From Scleromitrula shiraiana (Eukaryota > Ascomycota > Leotiomycetes > Helotiales > Sclerotiniaceae): 64,000 nucleotides of DNA. Below, piece after piece: positions 24,635-34,147 of this stretch; position 1 is the first letter of the stretch, and each line of letters begins with the position of its first letter. Location of the stretch: NCBI GenBank assembly GCA_028455995.1, contig JABELC010000011.1:1364001-1428000 (forward strand). Reading direction: 5' to 3'. The position numbers were made by a program, and so were the translations under genes. The notes under the pieces are model-generated. The model was given only the letters and a program-made list of their open reading frames with translations, was not told the origin of the DNA and did not search any database.

Positions 24635-25679
24635 AGGGATAGGATTAGGATTAGGATTAGGGATAGGCAGGACATATATGTAGTATAGATAAAGCAGACA
24701 TGAAATTTTTCGGCACTGGTATTTTTGATTTCTCCTGTGATATAACATGACATGACATGACATCTATCTGGCATTCTGGGTATGTATGTACTTGGTAGTA
24801 CTCGGTTTTTGATGATATAGCATCTCTTATGTCTGAGCTCTGATGATGTATCTATCTTGATGGCATTATACAAGTGCAGTCCACATGGTAATTCTAGGGT
24901 ACACGAGGAGCCTAGGAAAGCATGCAAACATGATATATATCAATGGTAAACAATAAAAGGGGTAACTAAATCAAAGCAACTCAACCCAACTAACCGCAGG
25001 GGAAATTTGGAACAATTTCGTGCTTTATATATCTTGCTTTCCCCCTCCTTCTTCTCCTTCCTTCTTTCTTTCTTACGATAACTTCGACAATTCCCGTTTT
25101 AGACTGGATTTGACATACAATCTCGTTGTCGCTTCTTTAACATACTTACTCCTTTTTGTTGATATATATGATCTACCTGTCTTTCCTTATGAGGTTGTTG
25201 AGAGATTGAACATTGTTTGCTGTTTGCTCATCATTAAGATCGATTCGTTCTTGATCACCTCGAGCTTCTGAGATTCAAAAGTTAGCTATCTTGAGAATTA
25301 CTACTTACTTCAAAGAGTATCATTCAAGTCTCATTATTATTATCTGTTATTACCTCCATAATCCTCTATGGTCTCAATGGAAGAAAACGATTTAATCATC
25401 GATCTATCGAGAGTGACACTTGAAGCTCTTTAGTTTTCATCTCCCATCGTCACAATAGTCACTCGATCGATAAAATGCAGAACAACTCGAATATATATCC
25501 GATCTTGTTTTTCCACTACCTCCCTTCTCAACCGTATGTCTGCACTTTCTTCCTCCCAGCACCATCGTTTGTAACAATTACTAATCATACTAGATCGAAT
25601 CTTCAACTGCAAACGAAATAAGCCAATTAAGTCACAATACCTAGATAGTCCTCAGTCGAAAAGGCTATCTTTGGCATGA

Positions 25680-26948
25680 ATGGAATTGGAGAGCTTAGAG
25701 CTCCTCGACCAACAAATCAGTGAAGTGATTCACTTGCATTTAGAACATCATGCATCCGTTCTTCTCGGACGAACTTGGGGAGCTAGACAAATATCGACGA
25801 TAACCATAGACAGGGAGGGGCGTACACACAAATGTATCGCGCGAGCCCTTGGTGTTTGGGGAAGAATATAACCCTGGTAGTCACCAGAAGGCTCCAAGCA
25901 ACATAAAGTCAAAGATAGGAGGGATGTCTGACTATCACGCCACCAGAGGGCTCGGAGCAACAGAAACACCAAACGAGTGAACTATAACGTCGATATCGAT
26001 CTCATCTTGATTTCGACGACATAAACGCAACATGAGCCGTGTCCTGGGCAGAAGGGTTCAAGCTTGTGGAGCTAAACACTCGTCGACGGGAATGATAGAT
26101 AAGGCAGGGCGTACATACAAACATATTGTGTGCGTCCGTATCCTGGGGCGGGGAGATCGAGGACGGGGAGGAAAGCCTGAGTATTCTTGGATTTTACCGT
26201 GGCTCCGGGTCTTCTAGAAAATTTGCGAAGACCCCATGGAGCCGCTACCAAGGTCGCCGGAAGACGTCAACACGCTCTACCGGCGACCGCGAATTTGAAA
26301 GCCTTATGGTAACCCACGAAATGCACCAATACAGCCTGGTTGATCATAGGCTCGATGAATTCTCAATGGGTCAAGAAATAAGTAACACATTGTTTGCAGA
26401 ACAAAACCATGATCCCAACGACCACTTGTATCTTGCTCACCCATACCATCAAGCTTCATCGAGTATCATGCAACATAACGACACTTCACCAACCCGCAAA
26501 CAAAACACGCAGTCCTTCAAAGAAGGCAAAGATTTCTAAGACTTCTTCTCTTTCCTCGCACGGAAGAGTCGGTCGTTCTGACCAATAAAATTCGTCGAAA
26601 CCCCGGTCGAAATAGCCCGTGGGGTAACACTTTTAATTCAGACTCGCTGGATTCAATTTCTACATCCCCATCCCAATGTTCAAACCTCACTCAGTCTTCA
26701 AAGCAGGCAAAGATTTCTAAAATTTCCAGGTTCATACGGTGGGGAGGGGGCAGGGGGCGGGGGGCGGAGCAGCAACTTTGGGCTCCATACGACCCTCTCC
26801 TCCCCCCCCCCCCCCGTTGAGTGGTGTAAGAGGAAGGTTGTTACTCCGTCAAATCAGCGCGTCTATCCCGCTGATGTCGAGTTCTATAGATCGAGAAGGA
26901 TTATTCTTCATACATACCTTTATCTGGACATCCCTTTTTTGTACATAG
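25680..26948. repeat. Patch of diverged, locally duplicated sequence with short ORFs
   Basis: Blocks recur within about 1.2 kb. The segment around 25780-25860 resembles 26070-26150 (GGAGCTA.ACA...GACG...GGGCGTACA.ACAAA). CCAGAAGGCTCC.AGCAACA (25885-25903) resembles CCAGAGGGCTCGGAGCAACA (25943-25962). CTTCAAAG.AGGCAAAGATTTCTAA recurs at 26515-26540 and 26698-26722. The first pair also shows similar translations (GA..ST..ID..GRT.K.I) in the frames at 25680-25871 and 26032-26217. It looks like a decayed tandem duplication, either of a lineage-specific gene or of an element. Alignment was done by eye. Confidence 0.4.
26126..26539 (+). CDS. Possible orphan ORF, 137 codons
   Basis: An open frame of 137 codons with a mixed, non-repetitive composition (His, Ser, Asp and Gln-rich C-terminal half). 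It lies inside the duplicated GC-rich patch. No domain, signal peptide or membrane segment is visible, and the ATG context is unremarkable. It could be an exon of a lineage-specific gene, a relic, or chance. Low confidence. Confidence 0.2.
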   Translation: MCASVSWGGEIEDGEESLSILGFYRGSGSSRKFAKTPWSRYQGRRKTSTRSTGDREFESLMVTHEMHQYSLVDHRLDEFSMGQEISNTLFAEQNHDPNDHLYLAHPYHQASSSIMQHNDTSPTRKQNTQSFKEGKDF

Positions 26949-27819
26949 ATACTAGTTATTGATGATATTACCAATCTCATAACTTTTACCTATAGTACCA
27001 GTATAAATATACCACGGTGTTACCAATAGGTGGAGTAATTGGCCGGAGGCTGATTTTATGACATCGTAAATGGCGTCGTAAGTGGTATCGGTGCGTTAAA
27101 AGACTATAGTATCTAGATTTTATGTATTAGATCTTCATTCATGGATCAATAGACATTTGGAAAAATTGGGCTCACCAAATATTGGCTCATTCATTCTATT
27201 TGTATAATACACTCCTAGTTAAATTCAAAAATCAATCACACTATACCTATCGACCCCGTCGTCGCCGAACAACCTCTATTAACAGGAAAGATGACAGTGA
27301 AACTTGCGGAAGATCGGTTCTCAAAGACGCATGGCACTTCTGCTTTCCGGAAACTCACACTATAATGGCAATAAGGAGGCTGGACGAAAGAAATATCCGT
27401 TTTTACTTTTTTTGATAAATTTTCGGTGTCCTAGAAACTGTCTTGGCCTCAGGGAAATTTCACTTCTTAACCGTTCCACCGTCATCGTCGCTTCAATAGT
27501 TGATAGACTTGATGAAATCTCGAAAAAACCCAATAAATTCATTGATTGATTCTGCCGATCATCTCACATGATAAGTTCATCAGCCTCGGTACGCCAATTT
27601 CTCTCGATCCCGTCTTTGGATCATTCAAAAGAGGAAGGAATCTCTCAAGATATTCCAGAAATGAAAAGACGAGAAACTCTCGCCTATTTTCGTTCTTTCC
27701 CTTTTGTTGTATTCACAACATTCTTTCCTAACAACCGCAGTTCAGTTCAGCTCAGCTCAGCTCAAAATCCATCATCACCAAGAAAAACAATTATTCGCAT
27801 TTCTTTTGCTTTCAGATAG

Positions 27820-29286
27820 ATGGCTTTCTCAAACCGATATCAAGATCCAGTAAGAAGATATGTCATTTGGCCTCCAAAGATTAAGCACATAGTCCATTTG
27901 GGACATTTATACGATGGTAAGATAATCCCTCGAAGCCCGTCTTGGACACCTTAAAATTTGCCATCTAACATTTCATCAAGAGAGCGGAAACTTTTACCCG
28001 AGAGATGGAGGCAGATCTACTGAACTTCCTAACGGACACGTGCTCTGGCAATTCAACGACACGTTCTGCCATAATTCCGCTGGCCAATTCCTAGGTGTAT
28101 CCGAAAACAACGTTGCGTTGCTTACGGACATTCGAAATCCGACGAGATCGAGGTACACGGCACCGGAAGGGTCCAGCAATATTGAAATCACCGAACGACA
28201 AATCCCTGTGCTCATTGAGAGGTTTCCTGACGAAGCTGATACTAAAAAGGAGAGATCTTGTATTTGGACTTTTGGCGGTATCTCTTGGTTCTTGATTACG
28301 GAAAATTCAGCATATGGATGGAACTTCTTCGAGAAACACAGCGTGAAATTTGGAAACGTGTTCTCGGATCGTGTAGACTGGGTTGGCATTGCTTCAATTC
28401 GGGTAGATCTTCAATCTAACCCAGCGATCATCTCAGCCGACCGTGAACCTCTTTCGGAGCAACACCGAATCCTATTCGCTGTAAGTATTTGGATATATGT
28501 TCATCTTGATACTTACTAACGTGTCAATAGCGCGCCGAACCACGACTAGGTACTTTCTCATGTCATCACGATGGAATATACTTGTATGCATATGGGCACG
28601 AAGGTGGCGACGACAATAGCAATCATGATATTGTACTTGGTCGAGTTCCTTTAGACAGTGCAAAGGCGCGCAGCCAGTGGCGATTTTGGGGAGGGGAGGA
28701 GAAAGGATGGTGCGAGGGCTGGAGGGATGCCGTTCCAGTTCTAAAGAACTATCAGCACGGAAGTATTTTCGTGACAAAGTTATTTGGGGATCGCTCTCCA
28801 TACCACTTGGGTTTCATTGGCTGCACGCATACCGGTGACTCGAAAGTGATGTTCGGAAGAGCGAAGAAACCATGGGGCCCATTCGAAATTTTCGAGCTCA
28901 TGGACGCTAATCCATTGACTAAAATCCCAAACTTCCAATTCACATACTGCATGTACGCACATCCCTGGGCCTTTGAGCAGAACAGGGGAGATTTGATGAT
29001 TACTTGGAGCGAAGGGGGAATGACAGGAGGCATTGTTGCTGTCAAAGTGCGTTTCGAGACAGGAGTTGGCCAGATACAACCTCATGAATCCGAATTTATA
29101 CCATCACAACAGCTACCAGGTGACGGCACGACGGAATACCAAAGTGATAATGATCGTAAAGTAGATGATGAGAACGTACAAACACACGAGCAGACAGGTA
29201 GGCAAACTGCGAATGATGGTAGGAAGAACACATTCGGGAAGGCAGCTTCGGCAATCTTTAAGAAATTTGGAAAGGAGAACAAATGA
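27820..29286 (+). CDS. DUF4185-like beta-propeller protein
   Basis: Exons are 27820-27916, 27981-28480 and 28531-29286, with introns of 64 and 50 nt, giving 450 residues. The core has the features I associate with DUF4185, a glycosidase-like propeller family shared by bacteria and fungi. These are an early DGGRSTELPNGHVLWQFNDT block, repeated aromatic-Gly strands, and a late FQFTYCMYAHPWAF...GDLMITWSEGG block. There is no signal peptide at the MAFSNRYQDP start, so it is probably not classically secreted. After about residue 370 the chain becomes polar and disordered (Asp/Glu/Gln/Thr-rich) and ends in a basic, possibly amphipathic helix (NTFGKAASAIFKKFGK), which could bind membrane. Substrate and role are unknown, and the family name is from motif memory. 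An open 83-codon frame just upstream is probably its leader. Confidence 0.78.
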
Positions 29287-30019
29287 GGTAGTGTAGAGTA
29301 GTGTTGAGGTTTTGGTATGTATGGAATAGTATCTAGGTAGTTATGGTATTGTTATTGATGAAGGATAAGCATAGCATTTTGGGGTTCAACTACCCAACAG
29401 AATTGAACATCTCATTTATCTTGATAATGCAATACATTTTCTCATATTGAGAGACTGGAGAGTGTGGACAGAATGAGAGGGTTTTGTTCGCTAACTTGAG
29501 TATACGATATTATAATTATACACACTAACTATCCAAAATATTCGCCTTCACAGCTGCCATATTGAATCCAATACAACTATGATAGGTAAATAGTAAGGAT
29601 ATTTATCTAAAACAATGAACATCTCATTAATCTTCCTTAATTAACAATACTACCTATATAGTAGGTAAAAATAAGAACTCCGCAATAGTACACCCTTGGG
29701 GATAACATATCAGCGGAACCTCCGCATGATCACTAACGAAGCTTTTCATTGCTACAATGTTTGAATTTTCCTTACTTGGGAATTCAAAATTTTATGTTTA
29801 GTGATATTATCTTAATATTGCCTATTTAGGAAATTTGGGTTGTTGAGGCCAAGACCTAAATTTTGGAATTGAATGTTTTTTTTCCAACAAGCCCTGGTGT
29901 TTGGTTGAATTTTTTCTCAATATCTTCATTGCTTTCCAAACCCAAGTTTTTTCATTACTCTCTGAACTTACACTCCCTTCATCAACACCCATATACACAA
30001 AACGAGCTTCCATTTCATC
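29287..30019. other. Spacer
   Basis: AT-rich sequence holding the 3' end of the DUF4185-like gene and the promoter of the next ORF. The minus-strand open frame 29822-30118 overlaps the next gene and has no recognisable features. Confidence 0.5.
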
Positions 30020-30628
30020 ATGCACTTCGACAAGTTGCATAGAGCCAAACTGAAGTTGACAATGACAAAAGAGATGATCAAAACACACGATGAAATCTTG
30101 GGGGAAATAAACTACCAAAGATACCTCGATCCCAAAATAGACTCGTGGCTCAACCCCGGTCTTTTTGATAACCGTAATCTAGCTCCCCCGGATTCAATTA
30201 GTGGCCTACTTGGTCTCGTCAGAGCTTTCGATCATGCAAGAAAACGGGGCAACAAGGATGATACATTCTACACGGAGCTGAGTGCTCGGGTGGATACGAT
30301 AAGTAAATTACGTGGGACGAAGACCACAATCGCTAGCGATATTATAGCAAGGTTTCCCGAGCTTGCAGAAGAGCCATTGATCAAAAGGATGAGGCAGAAA
30401 GAGAAGCACGCCGAGGAAAAGGGAAGGGCGGCGAAGAAGAAGGCGGCAGAAGATCTAGCTCTTCAAAAAAAGACGGCGGAAGAAAAAAGGGTGCGGGATG
30501 AGAGGAATGAGAGGTTGGCAGCGAAGAGTGCTTGGCTGGACCGAGAGGCAGGATTGGATAAGAAGAAGGATCAAGATGTGAAAGGGAAACGGAGGAAAAG
30601 GAGGAATGATGGCTATGTGGAAATATAG
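30020..30628 (+). CDS. Lys/Glu-rich coiled-coil orphan protein
   Basis: A single exon encoding 202 residues. Residues 1-110 are a mixed, probably helical region (MHFDKLHRAKLKLTMTKEMI...). From about 120 to 195 the chain is dominated by K, E, R and A in heptad-like patterns, probably a long coiled coil or single alpha helix, ending in a basic cluster (KGKRRKRR) that could be a nuclear localisation signal. I do not recognise a family. Coding is supported by length, by a biased but non-repetitive composition, and by a start just after a plausible leader. Confidence 0.6.
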   Translation: MHFDKLHRAKLKLTMTKEMIKTHDEILGEINYQRYLDPKIDSWLNPGLFDNRNLAPPDSISGLLGLVRAFDHARKRGNKDDTFYTELSARVDTISKLRGTKTTIASDIIARFPELAEEPLIKRMRQKEKHAEEKGRAAKKKAAEDLALQKKTAEEKRVRDERNERLAAKSAWLDREAGLDKKKDQDVKGKRRKRRNDGYVEI

Positions 30629-31256
30629 AAGGGAACGGAGAGTCGTGAAGGTTGCAAACTAGCCTCATTTAGAGTGAGATATGGTTTCTTAATCTTCTTC
30701 AACTATATTAGTAGATAGTTGATGTTGGTTAATGTTGGTTACTCTATAGTTAGTTGGAATGTTTAGAGCAGGTTTATACTTTTATTAGATGAATCCTTGT
30801 TATTGTTATTGATGATATCTATTTACCCAGTATAAGGAGGGGAAGAACCGTTCATATTAAAGAAAACGATAACTAAACATCCTGTCAATGTCACAATATA
30901 GGGGTGCATTACTTAATGCAACACATCCACAATCTAATTGAATTGCCTGAAATCTGGTTCTTTGACCATGAATCAATATTGAGCCTTGAATATGGTATTA
31001 TGTCAAACAATAAATGCTGCCACACTTCCCCACCCCTTCACAGCAATCCAATATACCTGCTAGATTAGAAGACATCATTGTTGAAACTACTGGATCCCCT
31101 GACAGCGTATGCAAACCAAGTCCTTCAATTCCCTCTCCTTTCTCTTCTTGACTGGAGAAGAGTAAGGAAAGGTTTAATTAAGAGAATTAGCCGAGGTGTA
31201 TTGATGAGCCGGCTAGGCTTGTGCAGCCGCGAATGTGGGACGCAGAGTAAAAATAG

Positions 31257-31475
31257 TTGATAGCATTACAGGAAAACACTCTGAATCTAGCTGGATATAA
31301 GGCGCCCAAAAAGAGGAAAGAGGCGAAAAGCGTCGAGAAGAAGGCGAGAAGAATGAACAGGCCAAAGGGAAGACAAGAAAGGTTCAGTAAGATGAAGGAA
31401 AAGGGAGGGAAACTGCCCAAAAACGGACTACAAAAAAAGAGCGATAAGAAAGATATAAAACTGGGAACCATATGA
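31257..31475 (+). CDS. Possible small Lys/Arg-rich ORF, 72 codons
   Basis: The translation is strongly basic (APKKRKEAKSVEKKARR...) and overlaps the preceding 60-codon frame by four bases. It could be an exon or a tiny nucleolar-type basic protein, but AG-rich DNA gives such peptides by chance. No homologue is recognised. Confidence 0.2.
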   Translation: MIALQENTLNLAGYKAPKKRKEAKSVEKKARRMNRPKGRQERFSKMKEKGGKLPKNGLQKKSDKKDIKLGTI

Positions 31476-31505
31476 GATTCGCAGCAGGTCTCATCTGGAG
31501 AATGG

Positions 31506-31703
31506 ATGTCTGATGACTACTCAGATAGTTATCGCTTCAAAATGATTGTGGCCTTGTCTCTAATCAGTGTATTGGTTTTCTTTATCGGTAATTATGCCTA
31601 CTGGCTTCGAGATATTAGGGAAACAGGCGGGAATAACTATATCATTGATCAGCCGGAGAATAATATCTTGCTATCTGCTTCTCCAACTCGATTTGAAATA
31701 TAA
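31506..31703 (+). CDS. Possible small single-pass membrane protein, 65 codons
   Basis: MSDDYSDSYRFK is followed by one clear hydrophobic helix (about residues 13-30, IVALSLISVLVFFIGNYA) and a polar tail of about 30 residues. The acidic-before, charged-after layout is like small tail-anchored or accessory proteins. Nothing else supports expression. Confidence 0.3.
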   Translation: MSDDYSDSYRFKMIVALSLISVLVFFIGNYAYWLRDIRETGGNNYIIDQPENNILLSASPTRFEI

Positions 31704-32246
31704 CATAGACTAATTCAGTTCATCTCCCATAACTTAAGTTACTTCCCACTAAGGAATAGTATGAAATAAGATAAAGTCCAAAAGCAGTGAAGACCGTTCC
31801 AGAACCATCGAGTGGCAAAGTTGCATCCCCAAAAGCGATTAGTAAGCCACTAAGCTCCAATCGCACAAGCGCGAAGCAACCTAAGCAGAAGCTTGGACTT
31901 ATAACTTTCTTGTCGCGAAACTTATCAAAAGCCTCAACTTAACTTTCCATCACATCACAAGCAAGGTTGATATACATCCTTTACGAGACGGACGAGAACT
32001 TGCGCTCAAAGTCGTTTACCGGAGATATACCCATACGATTGATTGATTGATTGATTGATTACTTGAGGGAGAGACATTGGCATAGATTGGAAATTATTCG
32101 AATCGATATCTATTCTTCTCGAAGTAAAGCAAAGCACCTACCTACCATACCTACTTGCACTTCAACAACCTCGAGCATATCGATCACCACCTACCCATCT
32201 CCATCACCACCACACCCTCAACTCTCACCCCCCTAATTCCCCAAAC

Positions 32247-33015
32247 ATGGCCAACTATCTCGCCTCCATCTTCGGCACTGAAGCCGACAAAGTAAACTGT
32301 TCCTTCTACTACAAAATCGGCGCCTGTCGCCACGGCGACCGCTGTTCCCGCAAACACGTCAAGCCCTCCTACTCGCAGACGATCCTCCTCCCCAACCTAT
32401 ACCAGAACCCCGCATATGACCCCAAGAATAAGATGAATGCGAGCCAGTTGCAGAATCATTTCGATGCGTTTTATGAGGACTTTTGGTGCGAGATGTGCAA
32501 GTTTGGAGAGATTGAGGAGGTTGTGGTTTGTGATAATAATAATGATCGTGAGTTTTTTTTCTTTTTCTTCTTTTACTTGTTCTTTACCCTCTCTTCCCTT
32601 TCCCTTCCCTTCCCTTCCTTTTTCACATCACACTCCCTTAACCCCCGCCCCCCAATTCCACAAAAATCCAAACTAACCACCCACAGATCTAATCGGCAAC
32701 GTCTATGCACGCTTCAAATACGAAGACAGCGCGCAAAAAGCCTGCGACGCGCTCAACTCGCGCTGGTACGCCGCGCGCCCCATCTACTGCGAGCTATCGC
32801 CCGTCACGGATTTCCGCGAAGCCTGTTGTCGGCTCAATAGCGGGGAGGGCTGCGTCCGAGGAGGTTTTTGCAATTTCATACATAGGAAGAATCCGAGCGA
32901 TGAGTTGGATCGGGAGCTGGAGTTGAGTACGAAGAAGTGGCTTAGGATGAGGGGGAGGGATGAGAGGAGTGTGTCTAGGAGTCCGAGTCCGGAGCCGACG
33001 AGGAAGAGGTATTAG
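32247..33015 (+). CDS. U2AF35: Splicing factor U2AF small subunit (U2AF35/U2AF23)
   Basis: Exons are 32247-32547 and 32687-33015, with a 139-nt intron that has a strong pyrimidine tract and ends CCACAG; the product is 209 residues. With the large subunit, U2AF binds the 3' splice-site AG and recruits U2 snRNP in the nucleus. Zinc knuckle 1 is at about residues 18-36 (CSFYYKIGACRHGDRC..KH). The central UHM/RRM-like domain follows (FYEDFWCEMCKFGEIEEV, then GNVYARFKYEDSAQKA). Zinc knuckle 2 is at about 150-168 (CCRLNSGEGCVRGGFCNFIH). The C-terminus is a short SRSPSPEP remnant instead of a long RS domain, as in other fungi (fission yeast U2AF23 is 216 residues). The intron falls inside the UHM. 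Neighbouring genes are unrelated. Confidence 0.96.
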
Positions 33016-34147
33016 GGGTTTGTTTTTGGGGGTTGGAGGGGCTGGGGAGGGGAGGGGAGGGGAGATTAATTATGGGTGGTGAGGTATAGAGATGGATGGG
33101 AAATATAAGATGATGTACGGAGAAGAAATACAAAAAGAATACCAACCTCCATCATACCATCATACCATCATACCATACCATCATACCATACCATCATACC
33201 CAAAAAGAACAAATAACAAACCAAACAATTTCCATCTTCACTCCCAATTCCATTCCGTCTTCCGAGTCGTTCTCATTTTCATATTTGATAGCGATGCATA
33301 CACATACACATACACATATCCATATCACATACCAATTCCATACTATAGTTATAGTTAATGGAGTTCAGGGCAGTGAAGGAGGGAGAGAAAGGAAAGAAGG
33401 ACAGAAGGAAAGATTCATAATTTGGCATTTCTATTCTATCCTATTTGTTCTGTTCTATTTAAGTTATTGATGGATAGATGGATGGATGGATGGATGGATG
33501 GGATTTATATAGTGTAGTGTATATAAAATGCAAAATCCATCATTCAAAATCGAAAGAAATAGAATTATAAGAGACTTTTTATGTTATGTTATGTCATGTT
33601 GTATTATATCACTGGTATATTATATCATATCATATGATATTATATTATATTATATTTATTACTTTCAGCAAGATCTATATATCATGATAGCACATGCATA
33701 TACCATATGCATATACTAGTACTATAAGTGATCTATATCACCCATCCCCCCTGTCCAACCAACACTTTAGAAGAAAAGAAGATAGATGCAGCTACTAGTA
33801 GTAAAATTCTAATTCATAGAATAAATAGATAAGTAAGCAAGCTGCACATACACAGCAGATAGATAATTAGATATATAATATAACTCTTTTGTTTTGTTTT
33901 GTTTTGTTTATTTCATCTTTATTCTTTTTCCGTTCCCATTCCTCATTCCCATAATGCCATGCCATGCCATGCCATGCCCATGTGTATAAGTCCATGACCA
34001 TTACCCACCCACTCAAATCCTCTTATAATTAACTTCTTTATACCCCCTCTCTGCGTGTAAACCACTCCTCTCCTCTTCTCTTTCCGCTTTCTCCTCGCCT
34101 CCATCTCCTTTTCTATCCCCACACAACCTCACTAAACAACCTCACCA
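33016..34147. other. Convergent spacer with microsatellites
   Basis: This lies between the 3' ends of the U2AF and Osh genes. It contains CCATCATA-type repeats near 33145-33200, CACATA repeats near 33297-33320, TGGA tetramers at 33472-33502, TATAT/ATGAT runs near 33600-33660, GTTTT pentamers near 33890-33908 and GCCAT pentamers near 33955-33978. No gene is seen. Confidence 0.6.

Larger units (their letters stand above)
24081..27819. other. Repeat-rich spacer with a patch of diverged duplicated sequence
   Basis: I cannot support a gene with confidence here. The stretch holds the AGGAAAT array at 24537-24634, CT-rich runs near 25040-25080, and an unusually GC-rich patch at 25680-26900 where short blocks recur in diverged form (see separate entries). 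A poly-C run lies near 26798-26814. 27560-27819 is open for 83 codons and ends just before the DUF4185-like gene; it is more likely its 5' leader, with GTTCAGCTCAGCTCAG repeats near 27740-27765. Confidence 0.5.
30629..32246. other. Spacer with three small open frames
   Basis: No clear gene. Three consecutive plus-strand frames (31078-31260, 31257-31475, 31506-31703) could be pieces of one spliced or decayed gene. The last 300 bases before the U2AF gene contain GATT tetramers near 32037-32060 and CT/CA-rich leader sequence. Confidence 0.5.

Noticed and set aside
24500..24927. Minus-strand ORFs with repeated SYFLFPI
   Set aside because: These are generated by the AGGAAAT heptamer array.
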